Shown piece after piece: positions 42,538 to 54,837 of a stretch of 64,000 nt of DNA. The stretch is from Bolinopsis microptera (lineage: Eukaryota > Ctenophora > Tentaculata > Lobata > Bolinopsidae), in contig NC_087073.1 in assembly GCF_026151205.1 (NCBI RefSeq), positions 8,347,411-8,411,410 on the forward strand. Direction: 5' to 3'. A program made the translations under genes and the position numbers. Numbering within the stretch: position 1 is the stretch's first letter; every line of letters starts with the position of its first letter. The notes below the pieces were generated by a model. It did no database searches. It worked only from the letters and a program-made list of their open reading frames with translations, and was not told the DNA's origin.

Positions 42538-44313
42538 ATGATTTCCAACGGGACTCTTCTTTTTATAGAGCAGGTATGAACTGAGTTCAAATTGAAACTT
42601 TAAGTTTCAATTTTAGGTAGACCAGAACGGACTCCACCGAATTTACATCAAACACCGTTGGATCCACCGCGGCCTCCTCTCGGGTTTTTGGACCTACTGG
42701 GATCCGTTCGGGTTAAACTAGGCCGGACAATAAAAGGCTTATCATGGATCGTTTAAGACACTGCATTATCATCCTGACTATACGAGTCTTATAACAATAA
42801 TATAAATATTTCAGACCAAGCCTCTGCAGTACGTTTTGATAGTGTTTCTTTGTGTTTGTGACGTGGCAGTGGTTTTTCTGAACAGTATTTCCATCTTCTT
42901 TCTCAAGGTAATCACTTTTAAAGAGATCCATTCCTAAACTTTAAGTTTATTACAATTTACACTGAGATTCCCACTATTCCAAGCATGTTATGTTAAATGA
43001 TTCAAATTTCAGCAACACAAGTCGATATCGATGAGACTGCTGCTACTTCTTGCTGTGTCAGATCTCACAGTTGGACTGGTAGCTATACCCATGAGACTTA
43101 CTACTGTGCTCACTACTAGAGAACTGCTCGGAGTCTGGCCTCTCGCTTCAACTTGGACTTGTGAGTGCATCACCTGACGTAATCTTACAATCACCTGACG
43201 TCATTTTACCTCACGTGACGTTATCTTTTCATCTTGATGCATCACGTGACACAGTCAAAAAATATTCTCTGGTTAAAGTCTAATACTTTTGTACTAACTA
43301 AAAACACATTAATTAAGGTAAGCTGTACGGGGGATCTACGGGGTTCCTGATCAGAGTCAGCATGTTCGTGGTGCTCGCCATCGCCTCGGACAGAAGTATT
43401 GCTGTCTCTCTGCCGCTCAAGTTAGTATCAATTATCTACATAGGAGATTTTCAACCTTCATTTTGTAAACACATCAGAAATGCATGAACCAAATGCATAT
43501 GTCCTTAACTTAAAGTTCCAGTCGATTGTCCATTTGAAGATTGGGAATTAACTACATCTCTTAACCAGGTACAAGAGTTTCGTTACCAGGAGATCAGTGC
43601 GGAACACAATGGTTGCCATAGTAACATACTCCCTTCTGATAACGGTACTAATCCTGCTCATAACGCCCCAGTACCGTTACGTCAGGGTTACCAACTCCTG
43701 GGGGATCTGTGTCCAGTCATTCCGTACCGCCTACCAGAACAGCAAGTCTCTGAACTTTGTGTTCCTGGTGTACCGTGCAGTGGAGTCCACTGCTGCTAAC
43801 ATCTTCATCATCACTCTCACCAGCATCTCACTCCACAAAATCTCTCAACGTCCTAAAGTTGTGACGATGAGTAGAATCAACAGAGACCGGTATGTCAGCG
43901 TCACCATGCTGGTCATCTCCTCGTGTTTCATCTGCTGTTACTCCCCCTTCGTGCTCTACATCTCCTTCACCATATTCCCAGAGGTGGTCTCCAGAGAGGT
44001 GGAGTTAGTTGTGGGACAAACCGTTCTCACTCTCCTCGAACTAACAAGCTTTACCAACCCGTTTATCTACCTGGCTCGGAACAGCAGGATTAAGAAACAG
44101 TTTGTGGTGGCTCTGCGGAGTAAGTTTGAGCAGTTCTCCGCGAGGATGCAGAGTTTGAAGGGTTGCTCTGGTAACACGACCAGTACCCAGGATACCAACT
44201 GTGTGATCCTGGATAACAGGAGTATTACTGAGAATAACGGTAGTAATGCTAGTCCTGCGGTTAACAGTGATCAGGTACTCTGTGACACTATTCAACAGTT
44301 ACACTTGGACTGA
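42538..44313 (+). CDS. Rhodopsin-type (class A) GPCR, five exons
   Basis: Exons 42538-42573, 42815-42907, 43013-43160, 43318-43420 and 43569-44313 join in phase to 374 codons, all with GT-AG borders. Exon 1 encodes a very short N-terminus (MISNGTLLFIEQ, one sequon). Helix 1 has the conserved Asn (FLNSISIF), helix 2 the Asp (AVSDLTVG), and helix 3 starts at Cys93 and ends in SDRSIAVSLPLK, a DRY variant. ECL2 has the partner Cys (WGICVQS, about 174). Helix 6 has CCYSPF and helix 7 NPFIY at about 290-294, followed by basic helix 8. All hallmarks of a functional class A receptor are present, unlike the duplicated pair. The ligand class cannot be told. A TATA box precedes it and AATAAA follows at 44554. 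Confidence 0.9.
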
Positions 44314-44553
44314 GGTAGCCAACGACTTTTTGTCATCTGGTTCGAGAATTTAGGGGACTAAAACTGCAGTGATTCTGATAGGAGAACAATCTACTCTGAC
44401 AAGTATCAAAGAAGAAGTAAGTTGGGAGGCCTTCGACTGACTTTAGACATAACTTACTAATCTATACCCTTGAATGTGACCCATGCTTTTATCGATGGAA
44501 AGTTAAAGCAAGACAATATTATTGTGTTCTGACTTCTGAGATGGTTTTTATAG

Positions 44554-44559
44554 AATAAA
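44554..44559 (+). terminator. PolyA signal of the spliced GPCR
   Basis: AATAAA 240 bases after the stop codon, on the coding strand. Confidence 0.55.
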
Positions 44560-44599
44560 GTATTTCTAACATATCTTTCAGGAATACTCTATTCAAAAT

Positions 44600-46737
44600 C
44601 TTACGTTTTTAGGGCCAGGATTACGCAAGCTATAACATACTTCTATACCAACAGTTTTTATGTTAACGTCAAGAATCTAATCTTATTCAACTTGATCTCT
44701 GGTAGAATTTTGATTTGATTGTCATGAATGCGGTTCAAGGTTTTACTATATTTTTGGAACACGTTAGAATGAAACTATTTGATCACAATATACGTACAAG
44801 TTTTTAAGCCCATGAAATTAATTAAAATGTTAGTAAATCAAAAATGAAGAAAATCCCTGGGCGGAGCGTTCACAAATGACATCATCTCAAACTTGGTATC
44901 AACGATAACCCAGCACATTTAAAATCACTCCATTAGTTGTAATACTGAGTTTAGCGATAAATTATTTCCCTAGATTAATTAAAATAATGTTTACCAGTTA
45001 CCACTTTTATCAGTTATCTCACGTAACTTTTGAAAAATCTTCTCGAGCTGATGTTAATTGTGAACGCTTCGTTACTTTGAGACAGACTATTGGTTTGATT
45101 TCTAATTGTTTGCTCACCCATAAAGGCAATAAAATTGCGTAAGCGTGTACTGTATAAAAACGTTTCAATAAACTATATTATTTACAGAATAATGTACAAA
45201 TGTTTCAATTGTGAAGATACTATTACTAAGAATTATATAATACATCTAATGTAAGTATTGACTTTACTGATAGACAGTAGTATCTTATTTTCAGGCCTTT
45301 TATTGCTAAATATTCGGTAAACATCGCGTGAGTTTGAATACCTTATTACAGAAAAATAAGAAATGAGTTATTGTTGGATACATTTTTGATCGATAATCGG
45401 AGGGGGGCTACATTTTTTGTAATAAGGCAACAAACCAAGGAGTCAGAAAAATAAAATTTTAAATTACTAAACCACACCTCAATAGTTTCGGTTTACCTTA
45501 TCAGCTCTTATTTTGATGATCCCCAATGTCATGCTATTATAGAATTGCTTAAATATTCGACTTGGATTCCGTGAAAAATTGGGGTTAATATATATAGTTA
45601 ATACAATTAGTGAAAATAAAGGCCGATAAGGTATTTTGAAAGTTTAAAGCAGTTAAATTATTAACCAACAATCATTGACCTACACTGAAGTCTGAAATCC
45701 ACGATTTGATGATGAAATAAAGCACATGCTAGCGATTATTAATTAACCTACGCCGATTCCAACTGCTGGCGTAACTTCTTCCCTAGTTACTATTGTAGCG
45801 GATCAAACTCAAATGACTAGACTATAATATGTTAGCATGGATCGTTACGAACTGTTCAACTGATATCTCCGTTTTCAGATAAATGACAACCTAAGACAGT
45901 CATCCCGGATGAATCGGTTTTGTGGGAGGCTTTGATAAAGTCATGTTTTCGAGTCCCATTATACCAAGTTGCTGTGCTTTTCGTTCCTCCGATGCTACCT
46001 GGTACCGCATCCTACGGTGGATCTTGTACCTACGGAAACATGCACTGTAGCGTTACTGAATTTATATCAAGCAGCGTGCTTGTAAAAATGTAAATTGAAT
46101 TCGTATTTGTGGTTTCGTTTTTACGAGTGTTTAATCGAATGGGCAATATTCGTAGCTAGATTTGAGAGTTAGTGAGCGCGCCGCGCTTCAAAACACTACA
46201 CTGACTGCCTAAATTTAAATTTTCATAACAAAAACCTATCATAAACTAGCAATAGCAAGAAGACCCTTTTCTATATCTATGTGAGTATGTGACCTCAGGA
46301 CTTCGAAGTTCAAAATGTAATCAATTGCATCATAGACTTGACTCATTCTATCAGTAAAGAGCGTAGTTGGATGCTACAGAGATTTCAGAAATGTTTTCGA
46401 TATATCTAATACAATAATTTTGTAATCTTACCATTTCAATCTCTCGGCTGTATCCGCCTCTGTGCTACTGTTCAAATAGTCCCATCTTAACGCTATGTCG
46501 CACTTATCACCTTCTTCTCGCCTCTCCTGAACGAACAATGATACGTTTTTATTTACATACAAACAAGTCAACAATACATTGACGGCGATTTTGGTCAAAC
46601 TGCTGATTTCGGTTCTACTGATGCTAGGTTTGGCCCTAATTTGACATGTTTACTTAAATTGTATATAACCTAGAAAGCAGCATAACTCCATAATTTATGC
46701 GAGTTAAAATATCCCCATAGCAAATTAACTTCCCTGG
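44600..46737. other. Gene-free stretch before the fold-back element
   Basis: AT-rich with no recognised exon. No strong inverted or tandem structure seen. Confidence 0.45.
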
Positions 46738-47022
46738 TAGTCAAGGATCTGACGACATTCCCGTCTATATAACTTCCGCCCCGGGGTTTGAGACTTGGAA
46801 TACCTCAAGGGACCCATTAGAAACAAATTTGGATTGGGTAGAAATTTTGGCTATGGGGCAGTTTTGCGCAATTGACCACGCCCTTTTTTGGCGCTTTTGC
46901 AACTTTAGAATCAAAATAACTCCGCTTCTAATTGGAATTAGAAGCTCAGCTTGGCTTTGAAGTTGTTCAGAATCATCACATTTAGGGGGGTAGAGCATAA
47001 TTTTAAAGTCAACAGACATCGG

Positions 47023-47910
47023 GTTGTTGAGTTATGTGACCACACCCTTATTTACCCTCGCGAGTCGTGATTTTCACACTAAATACGAGATATCTCGGCT
47101 TCTGATTGCGCTACGTGCTCATCCTGGGCATTAAAATGTTCAGAATCATCACATTGAGTAGGGTAGACCACAATTTCAAAGTCCTCAGATGTCAGGTTGT
47201 TGAGTTATTAGGCCCCAACCTGTTTTTACGCTCTTGCGGGTAGCGATTGCAGCGCTTAAAATCAAAATAACTCAGCCTCCAATTGAAGTTAGGAGCAAAA
47301 CTCGGGCAGCAAAATGTTCACAATCATCACATTGAGTGGGGTAGAACGTAGTTTCAAAGTCCTCAGACGTCAGGTTGTTGAGTTATTAGGCCCACACCAT
47401 AATATTTACGCTCTCGCGAGTCGCGAGTCGACACTTAAAATCAAAATAACTCGGCTTCTGATTAGAGTTAGGAACTAAACTTGGGCATAAAAATGTTCAG
47501 AATCATCACATTAAGTGGGGTAGAACGTGGTTTCAAAGTTCTCAGGCGTCAGGTTGTTGAGTTATTAGGCCCACACAATAATATTTACTCTCTCGCAAGT
47601 CGCGAGTTGACACTTAAAATCAAAATAACTCGGCTTCTGATTAGAGTTAGGAACTAAACTTGGGCATAAAAATGTTCAGAATCATCACATTGAGTGGAAT
47701 AGAACGTAGTTTCAAAGTCCTCAGACGTCAGGTTGATGAGTTATTAGGCGGAACCCTATTTTTACGCTCTCGCGAGTCAACACTTAAAATCAAGATAACT
47801 CGGTTCCTGATTAGAGTTAGGAACAAAACTTGGGCATGGAAATGTTCAGAATTATCACATTAAGTGGGGTAGAACTTGGTTTCAAAGTCTTCAGACGTCA
47901 GGTTGTTAAG
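47023..47910 (+). repeat. Left tandem array of the fold-back element (six units)
   Basis: Unit length 170-179 bp. Conserved parts are a CTCGCGAGTCGCGAG-type GC-rich segment, the sentence-like core AAAATCAAAATAACTCGGCT, and GTTCAGAATCATCACATT. The units nearest the outer end are the most diverged; the inner ones are alike. Confidence 0.8.
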
Positions 47911-48148
47911 TTATTCGACGGAACCCTATTTTTACGCTCTCGCAAGTAGTGATTCTATGCTTAAAATCAAAATAACTCTGCTCCGGATTAGAGTTAGGAA
48001 TTAAACTTGGGCATAGAAATGTCCAGAATTGTGAACATTTTTATGCCCAAGTTCAGTTCCTAACTCTAATCAGAAGCCGAGATATTTTGATTTTAAGTGT
48101 CGACTCGCGACTTGGGAGAGAGTAAATATTATGGTGTGGGCCTAATAA

Positions 48149-49400
48149 CTCAACAACCTGAAGTCTGATGACTTTGAAACCACGTTCTATCCCACTCAAT
48201 GTGATGATTCTGAACATTTTTATGCCCAAGTTTTGTTCCTAATTCTAATCAGAAACCGAGTTATTTTGATTTTAAGTGTCGACTCGCGATTCGCGAGAGC
48301 ATAAAAATAGGGTTCCTCCTAATAACTCAACAACCTGACGCCTGAGAACTTTGAAACCACGTTCTACCCCACTTAATATGATAATTCTGAACATTTCCAT
48401 GCCCAAGTTTTGTTCCTAACTCTAATCAGAAGCCGAGTTATCTTGATTTTAAGTGTTGACTCGCGACTCGCGAGAGCATAAAAATAGGGTTCCGCCTAAT
48501 AACTCAACAACCTGACGTCTGAGGACTTTGAAACTACGTTCTATCCCACTCAATGTGATGATTCTGGACATTTTTATGCCCAAGTGTAGTTCCTAACTCT
48601 AATCAGAAGCCGAGTTATTTTGATTTTAAGTGTCGACTCGCGACTTGCGAGAGAGTAAATATTATGGTGTGGGCCTAATAACTCAACAACCTGACGTCTG
48701 ATGACTTTGAAACTACGTTCTATCCCACTCAATGTGATGATTCTGAACATTTTTATGCCCAAGTTTAGTTCCTAACTCTAATCAGAAGCCGAGTTATTTT
48801 GATTTTAAGTGTCGAATCGCGACTCGCGAGAGCATAAAAATAGGGTTCCGCCTAATAACTCAACAACCTGACGCCTGAGAACTTTGAAACCACGTTCTAC
48901 CCCACTTAATGTGATGATTCTGAACATTTTTATGCCCAAGTTTAGTTCCTAACTCTAATCAGAAGCCGAGTTATTTTGATTTTAAGTGTCGACTCGCGAC
49001 TCGCGAGAGCGTAAATATTATGGTGTGGGCCTAATAACTCAACAACCTGACGTCTGAGGACTTTGAAACTACGTTCTACCCCACTCAATGTGATGATTGT
49101 GAACATTTTGCTGCCCGAGTTTTGCTCCTAACTTCAATTGGAGGCTGAGTTATTTTGATTTTAAGCGCTGCAATCGCTTCCCGCAAGAGCGTAAAAACAG
49201 GTTGGGGCCTAATAACTCAACAACCTGACATCTGAGGACTTTGAAATTGTGGTCTACCCTACTCAATGTGATGATTCTGAACATTTTAATGCCCAGGATG
49301 AGCACGTAGCTCAATCAGAAGCCGAGATATCTCGTATTTAGTGTGAAAATCATGACTCGCGAGGGTAAATAAGGGTGTGGTCACATAACTCAACAACCCG
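48149..49400 (-). repeat. Right tandem array of the fold-back element (eight units)
   Basis: Inverted counterpart of the left array. Units alternate between a form with AATATTATGGTGTGGGCC and one with AAAATAGGGTTCCGCC, pointing to expansion by duplication of unit pairs. Confidence 0.8.
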
Positions 49401-49682
49401 ATGTCTGTTGACTTTAAAATTATGCTCTACCCCCCTAAATGTGATGATTCTGAACAACTTCAAAGCCAAGCTGAGCTTCTAATTCCAATTAGAAGCGGAG
49501 TTATTTTGATTCTAAAGTTGCAAAAGCGCCAAAAAAGGGCGTGGTCAATTGCGCAAAACTGCCCCATAGCCAAAATTTCTACCCAAGCCAAATTTGTTTC
49601 TAATGGGTCCCTTGAGGTATTCCAAGTCTCAAACCCCGGGGCGGAAGTTATATAGACGGGAATGTCGTCAGATCCATGACTA

Positions 49683-50843
49683 TGGTCGTCACCTCTTTTG
49701 AAAATCTTTCAAATTGTCCGTTCTTATAGCTGTTTGGTCCTCAAACAATAAATGCAATTGAACCGTTACCATGGAGCAACGGAATTAATAGTAGTGGTAC
49801 TACTTGTTTTTTTTGGCTCTCCCTTGGATCTCTTTTCTTAGTTTCCGGGTGTTCAATGTCATAACTCGTGATAATCCTTTTTCTAATTGACTAATTATAT
49901 CATATTTGTGACAATCTTAATGTTACCTACTAGTTGAGCAAAATTTGTCATGTGGCATATCCAAATTCCAATATGATTTATCTTTTACTTTAATTATGAC
50001 CATTACGACATATTTCCACATATACTACTATCCTGCCGATATTATACCAGGTTACTAATGACTCTATAGCATGTGAAGCATGCAATGTCAGCTTTGATGA
50101 TCTCATTGAATATGGGATCTTATTCAATATGTTAAATGTTCACGTACAAGATGCTGTTTTAAATAATAGAAGCAGCGGACCCAGTGCGAGGAAACAGCAA
50201 TTATCACAGCAATTTCCCTGAATCCCCTTCCTTAGTTCCCAGCTAGTAAGTAAACAATTTTGCCACTTGTGATAAACCTGTTTTCGATCGTTTTGGCACA
50301 GTGACAAAAGGTATTTAGTATTATACGGTAGGGTGTCATTTAAATGATCAAACTTCGGTTTACCGGCTAAGGTTTATTAATATTTTATTTACAGAGCACC
50401 TTATTTCCTCCAATTACTGGTTTCGTGAAATTTAAACCTTCATTTACCAGACACCTCCCCTGTCCTATGAGGGGCCCAGAGAATCGAAAGTCCATCTTTT
50501 AAATATATATAATATATATATTTTTAATACTATCTATCGATTCAAAACGATGAATTTTCTTGAAAAATTACGGCATATTTACAAACTTGAGAAAATCCAC
50601 GTCACTACATTTACACACCATTTTGAGAGCTGGTAGATAAAATACATAGTCCGTAAAAATACATCAGAAATATCCCCCCATAGTGTGGTGATCCTTCATG
50701 CGACTCTCTGTTTGATGTGGTCCAAATCTCCAAACTAGACCCCAAAAGTTGGCGGAAGTTAGGAAGGATGTTTTAGACAACTTTCTGAATAGCTGTTATC
50801 TATCGCACTTCTCACTGCTCACATGCATGTTGGTGACAGGTGT
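49683..50843. other. Gene-free stretch
   Basis: AT-rich, no recognised exon. An ATATAT run lies near 50505-50525. Confidence 0.45.
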
Positions 50844-51773
50844 AGTGCCACTTGTCAGCTGTGTCTATTGTTTGAGGTGAACTATGGCTGCATTCCAGTT
50901 ACATTCCAGTTACATTCCAGTTACATTCTGGCCTCCGACATGGACGGTGATTTTAGTTTTGAGCAGATTGTTACGGTGAATGTTTATACAATAATTTAAT
51001 CGAAATTTATAACTATTCATCATTATACAAGTATAATATAACAATGAGACTGTTGTCCTTATTATATAGAATGTACTGTGTATGTTTGAAACTTACCAGT
51101 CTACATGACAATTTGTAAACTTTAAAAAGTCAAACAATAAAACGTTAGTATCTTGTGCTACAGCAGTACTAATATAGTACTATATACTACTAATATAGGG
51201 CATTACAAACTTACAAAGGGAGAATGAAGAAACTACTGCTGAAAACCTTACTGGAACGTACAAGTCGTCATTACGCCACTTTTGGAAATCGGGCAAAATC
51301 TTTTGTTAAAGATCAGTGATTGTAATCATGATTTATCTAAGGCTGATTTCATGTTTTCCTATCCGTTAAAAGTCAAATAAAGGGAATTAATTTCACATGA
51401 TTATTGGAAAGTGTGAATTTCATTAAATGTCTGCCCAATGCAATAAGATAAAAGTCATGCAACTACTATGGGAATCAGAATCGCGTAGACTCTACCAGGA
51501 TTTCTACGTTGCTTAGTAACGCAGAGATAGCTGATATTATATCTTTACAACTGCTCACACATCGCGCTCGTTAACTGAACACCTCTTAGTTGTATAAATG
51601 GAGGCATTTCCTCATTTCTATAGCTTGCTTACAAGCTAGCTCCTGAATACTAGAAGCTAATTGGGATGTTGCTTTTGTTGGCTTTGTGAGGGATACAGGT
51701 TTTGTAAGTTTTGGTTATTTCGAGTGTGTTTTGCTTTGATTGACAACATACCAGTAGATAAATTCTCATTCTC
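50844..51773. repeat. 930-bp tandem duplication, copy 1
   Basis: Begins AGTGCCACTTGTCAGC and ends TAAATTCTCATTCTC. Non-coding by eye. Contains a triple ATTCCAGTTAC minirepeat near 50893 and GCTTGCTTACAAGC near 51624. Confidence 0.9.
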
Positions 51774-52706
51774 AGTGCCACTTGTCAGCTGTGTCTATTG
51801 TTTGAGGTGAACTATGGCTGCATTCCAGTTACATTCCAGTTACATTCCAGTTACATTCTGGCCTCCGACATGGACGGTGATTTTAGTTTTGAGCGGATTG
51901 TTACGGTGAATGTTTATACAATAATTTAATCGAAATTTATAACTATTCATCATTATACAAGTATAATATAACAATGAGACTGTTGTCCTTATTATATAGA
52001 ATGTACTGTGTATGTTTGAAACTTACCAGTAGTCTACATGACAATTTGTAAACTTTAAAAAGTCAAACAATAAAACGTTAGTATCTTGTGCTACAGCAGT
52101 ACTAATATAGTACTATATACTACTAATATAGGGCATTACAAACTTACAAAGGGAGAATGAAGAAACTACTGCTGAAAACCTTACTGGAACGTACAAGTCG
52201 TCATTACGCCACTTTTGGAAATCGGGCAAAATCTTTTGTTAAAGATCAGTGATTGTAATCATGATTTATCTAAGGCTGATTTCATGTTTTCCTATCCGTT
52301 AAAAGTCAAATAAAGGGAATTAATTTCACATGATTATTGGAAAGTGTGAATTTCATTAAATGTCTGCCCAATGCAATAAGATAAAAGTCATGCAACTACA
52401 ATGGGAATCAGAATCGCGTAGACTCTACCAGGATTTCTACGTTGCTTAGTAACGCAGAGATAGCTGATATTATATCTTTACAACTGCTCACACATCGCGC
52501 TCGTTAACTGAACACCTCTTAGTTGTATAAATGGAGGCATTTCCTCATTTCTATAGCTTGCTTACAAGCTAGCTCCTGAATACTAGAAGCTAATTGGGAT
52601 GTTGCTTTTGTTGGCTTTGTGAGGGATACAGGTTTTGTAAGTTTTGGTTATTTCGAGTGTGTTTTGCTTTGATTGACAACATACCAGTAGATAAATTCTC
52701 ATTCTC
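51774..52706. repeat. 930-bp tandem duplication, copy 2
   Basis: Head-to-tail copy with only three differences seen by eye: A/G in GAGCRGATTG, an extra AGT in the CCAGTAGTCTAC segment, and T/A in ACTACWATGG. The near identity means a very recent event, or two haplotypes placed in tandem by the assembler. Confidence 0.9.
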
Positions 52707-53269
52707 AGATTTTACTCATGCTAAAAAAAACCCAAAATCTACTTAGTGAGTTAAAGATGAGAGTAATTGAGTTAATTATCCGACAAGCTTTAAAAATAGT
52801 TTTACGTATAGATTTAATGGCCTCGTTTTGGCTGATGATTTGTTGGGCAGATCAAAGCTTCAATAGTTTATGCTGTTATCTTTTAGCTCGATGTTGCAAC
52901 TTTTATCTCGATGTTGCAACTTTTATCACTTACCAGCTAAAAACCAAAAAGGATGTCATATGGAAGATAATTTCGACTGTCTTAATTGAAATTAAATCGC
53001 CAAATTGTTCTCTCTTAAGATTGCTTCCTGTATTTACTGTTCGCTATAAGAATTCAGCACTAATTAAGTATGCATCTTTTTATGCCGTTACTTATTTATA
53101 CCTTAAATTATTTATTGAAGTGCAGATCTCATTTTATTATTGAACTTACGTTTCGATTTGAATATATCGGTTCTGGTTTGATCAGTATTTTATTATTAAA
53201 TAAGATAATTATAACAAGCTACTAGCTAGTCTTCAGTTTATTCAGAGCTATTAGGTAGGCAATTATATT
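52707..53269. other. AT-rich stretch with an unlikely open frame
   Basis: A plus-strand frame at 52718-53143 (141 codons) is open but shows no domain and has AT-driven composition (Leu, Ile, Tyr, Phe, Lys). A CTCGATGTTGCAACTTTTAT direct repeat lies inside it. I do not call a gene. Confidence 0.4.
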
Positions 53270-53275
53270 ATATAC

Positions 53276-53910
53276 TAGTGTAACCCGGCCTACGGCCGGG
53301 ATTTCACTGCCGCAGTTAAAAAGGGTAGGAGTAATTACCCGCAGAGTCAAAACCCGGATTAGGCGAGCAATTCTATTCGGAGTGCCCTCACGTATCCAAT
53401 AGTATGCTTAAAAGATAGTAATTCTTAATCAATAATGAATGGAAATTAACCCTTAACACCATGCACCACACCAGCCTATCATATTTGTGAACATGCATTG
53501 AATTGTCGTATGAAAGTATGAACTCTCTCTACAGTCCAAACAGACCGTTTGAGCACTCCCTCCCCTAATAAGTTTATAGTATTATATGACCATGTAATAT
53601 ATACGCCATGTAATATATACGCCATGTAATATTATGCAGAGAGAGAGAGAGAGAGAGAGAGCTAGCCCCGTAACTCTTGCCGTTCTTCTCAAGCCATTTT
53701 ATGTAACATATTTTGTGGTACAAAACCATCAATTAAACCACTTACCACCGGCCGATTTTTATAAAATTTGCCTATTGGCTTCGTCAGAGTTTTGTCGGCA
53801 CTATACCGAAAAAACCAGTCCCGTAACTCTTACCGTTTTTTTTGTATAACCGTTCGGAAATTACACACAGACAGACAGACAGACAGACACACACACACAC
53901 ACACATTCTG
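53276..53910. repeat. Dispersed repeat with microsatellite tail
   Basis: Begins with TACGGCCGGG-type hairpin sequence (CCCGGCCTACGGCCGGG), has two related CCCGTAACTCTTRCCGTT blocks about 150 bases apart, an internal GA tract (53636-53660) and ends in (CAGA)n(CA)n at about 53869-53905. A hairpin start and simple-repeat end suit a short non-autonomous transposon or retroposon; the family is not recognised. Confidence 0.5.
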
Positions 53911-53945
53911 GTGTTATTAAGGTGATAACTTAGTAGGGTGTCCCT

Positions 53946-54256
53946 CTATGACACGAAAATATCAAAAACATCATCAAATTCATCACAAGTACAGAATATA
54001 TCCTCTTCTTCTTGTCCAACACAACTAGAATGATGACAATAACGGACTGCCAGTGCCTCAGCGCTATCATCAGCATAGGATTGATATTTACAGTATAAAG
54101 TGAAACCAAAGTACAGCGTACTTGGGGTTCTCTTAATATTGGTAAGTTGCAGAACCAAGATATGTTAACTCACCGTAGAGGTACAGGTGGTTGGTTGTTT
54201 TGGTATCACATATTGTGTGGTAGTTCTCACTTGGGCTACTTGGGGCGTTGTAGTAC
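53946..54256 (-). CDS. Possible two-exon 3' end of an unknown gene
   Basis: An 83-base exon (54174-54256) with good borders (ACAG before, gtgagt after), then a terminal exon (53946-54131) after an AAG acceptor. The joined frame reads through a Thr-rich segment into a Cys- and Asp/Glu-rich end (EEEDIFCTCDEFDDVFDIF). No domain recognised and no upstream exons found. The splice signals are the main support. Confidence 0.25.
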
Positions 54257-54623
54257 CTGTTAAGATAAATCACTGTTAAGATAAATCACTGCTGTCTGTT
54301 TTAAGAAAAGTTTATTATATTTGTGGACAAAAAGTGGTGATTTTGAGTTGCCTTCTCTCATTCCGAATAGACAATGCAAATGAGGGTCTTAATTAATGTT
54401 GCGAAAAAGTATTTCCATAATATATGAACAGTATTACACGTGAAAGATTAAGGGAAGAGTATATTTTCAACAAATGACATATGATCATGTTTTATGATGG
54501 GAATATTATTTTCACTACCTCCCCTTGTCTATTGTAAATGAGCAAGTAAGAAAGAAACTGACTATTATATATAAACTGACTACATAATAATCATTGATCC
54601 TGAAGTATCATTTCAGAAAACTC

Positions 54624-54837
54624 TTAATACTCTAATAAGTTTAAACTTTTCTTTGCAGTCTTCTGTTTTTTCTTTGGTCTCTTTTTACTCTGTGTGTTAT
54701 GATTTAGCTTCTCTCCATTTGAGCCTTTCTTCTTTTTCTTTTTCAGTTTCTCGTCAGACTTGGAAGAATGGCTAGACTTGCCTTCGGAATCCATGACACA
54801 GTTTCCGAAAACTTGGTAGCTTAATGTAATTTCATAC
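54624..54837 (-). CDS. Possible terminal exon encoding a Lys-rich tail
   Basis: After a strong pyrimidine/TTTTTTAG acceptor the frame gives YEITLSYQVFGNC, then a Ser- and Lys-rich stretch (EKLKKKKKKGSNG, KKRPKKKQKTAKK) and a stop. The basic runs resemble nuclear or nucleolar localisation tails. Upstream exons were not identified, so the protein is unknown. An ATG within the exon could also start a 56-residue basic peptide. Confidence 0.3.

Larger units (their letters stand above)
46738..49682. mobile_element. 2.9-kb fold-back element of inverted 175-bp unit arrays
   Basis: The ends TAGTCAAGGATCTGACGACA (left) and, inverted, TAGTCATGGATCTGACGACA (right) start two arms that are reverse complements throughout. 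After about 290 bases of unique arm sequence, each arm becomes a tandem array of about 175-bp units marked by GTTGTTGAGTTATTAGGC (left, at 47023, 47196, 47374, 47553, 47732, 47902) or its complement CTCAACAACCTGACGTC (right, at 48149, 48326, 48503, 48682, 48859, 49038, 49216, 49389). Spacing is 170-179 bp. The left arm has six units and the right eight; the centre is near 48030. TGG borders both sides, a possible 3-bp duplication. No transposase is encoded. The arms could form a hairpin over 1.2 kb long. Confidence 0.85.

Noticed and set aside
46738-49682. CRISPR-like array
   Set aside because: Units are about 175 bp, lack short repeats with unique spacers, and lie in inverted arms in an animal genome.
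52718-53143. 141-codon plus-strand frame
   Set aside because: AT-driven composition, an internal direct repeat and no domain; it begins right at the edge of the 930-bp duplication.
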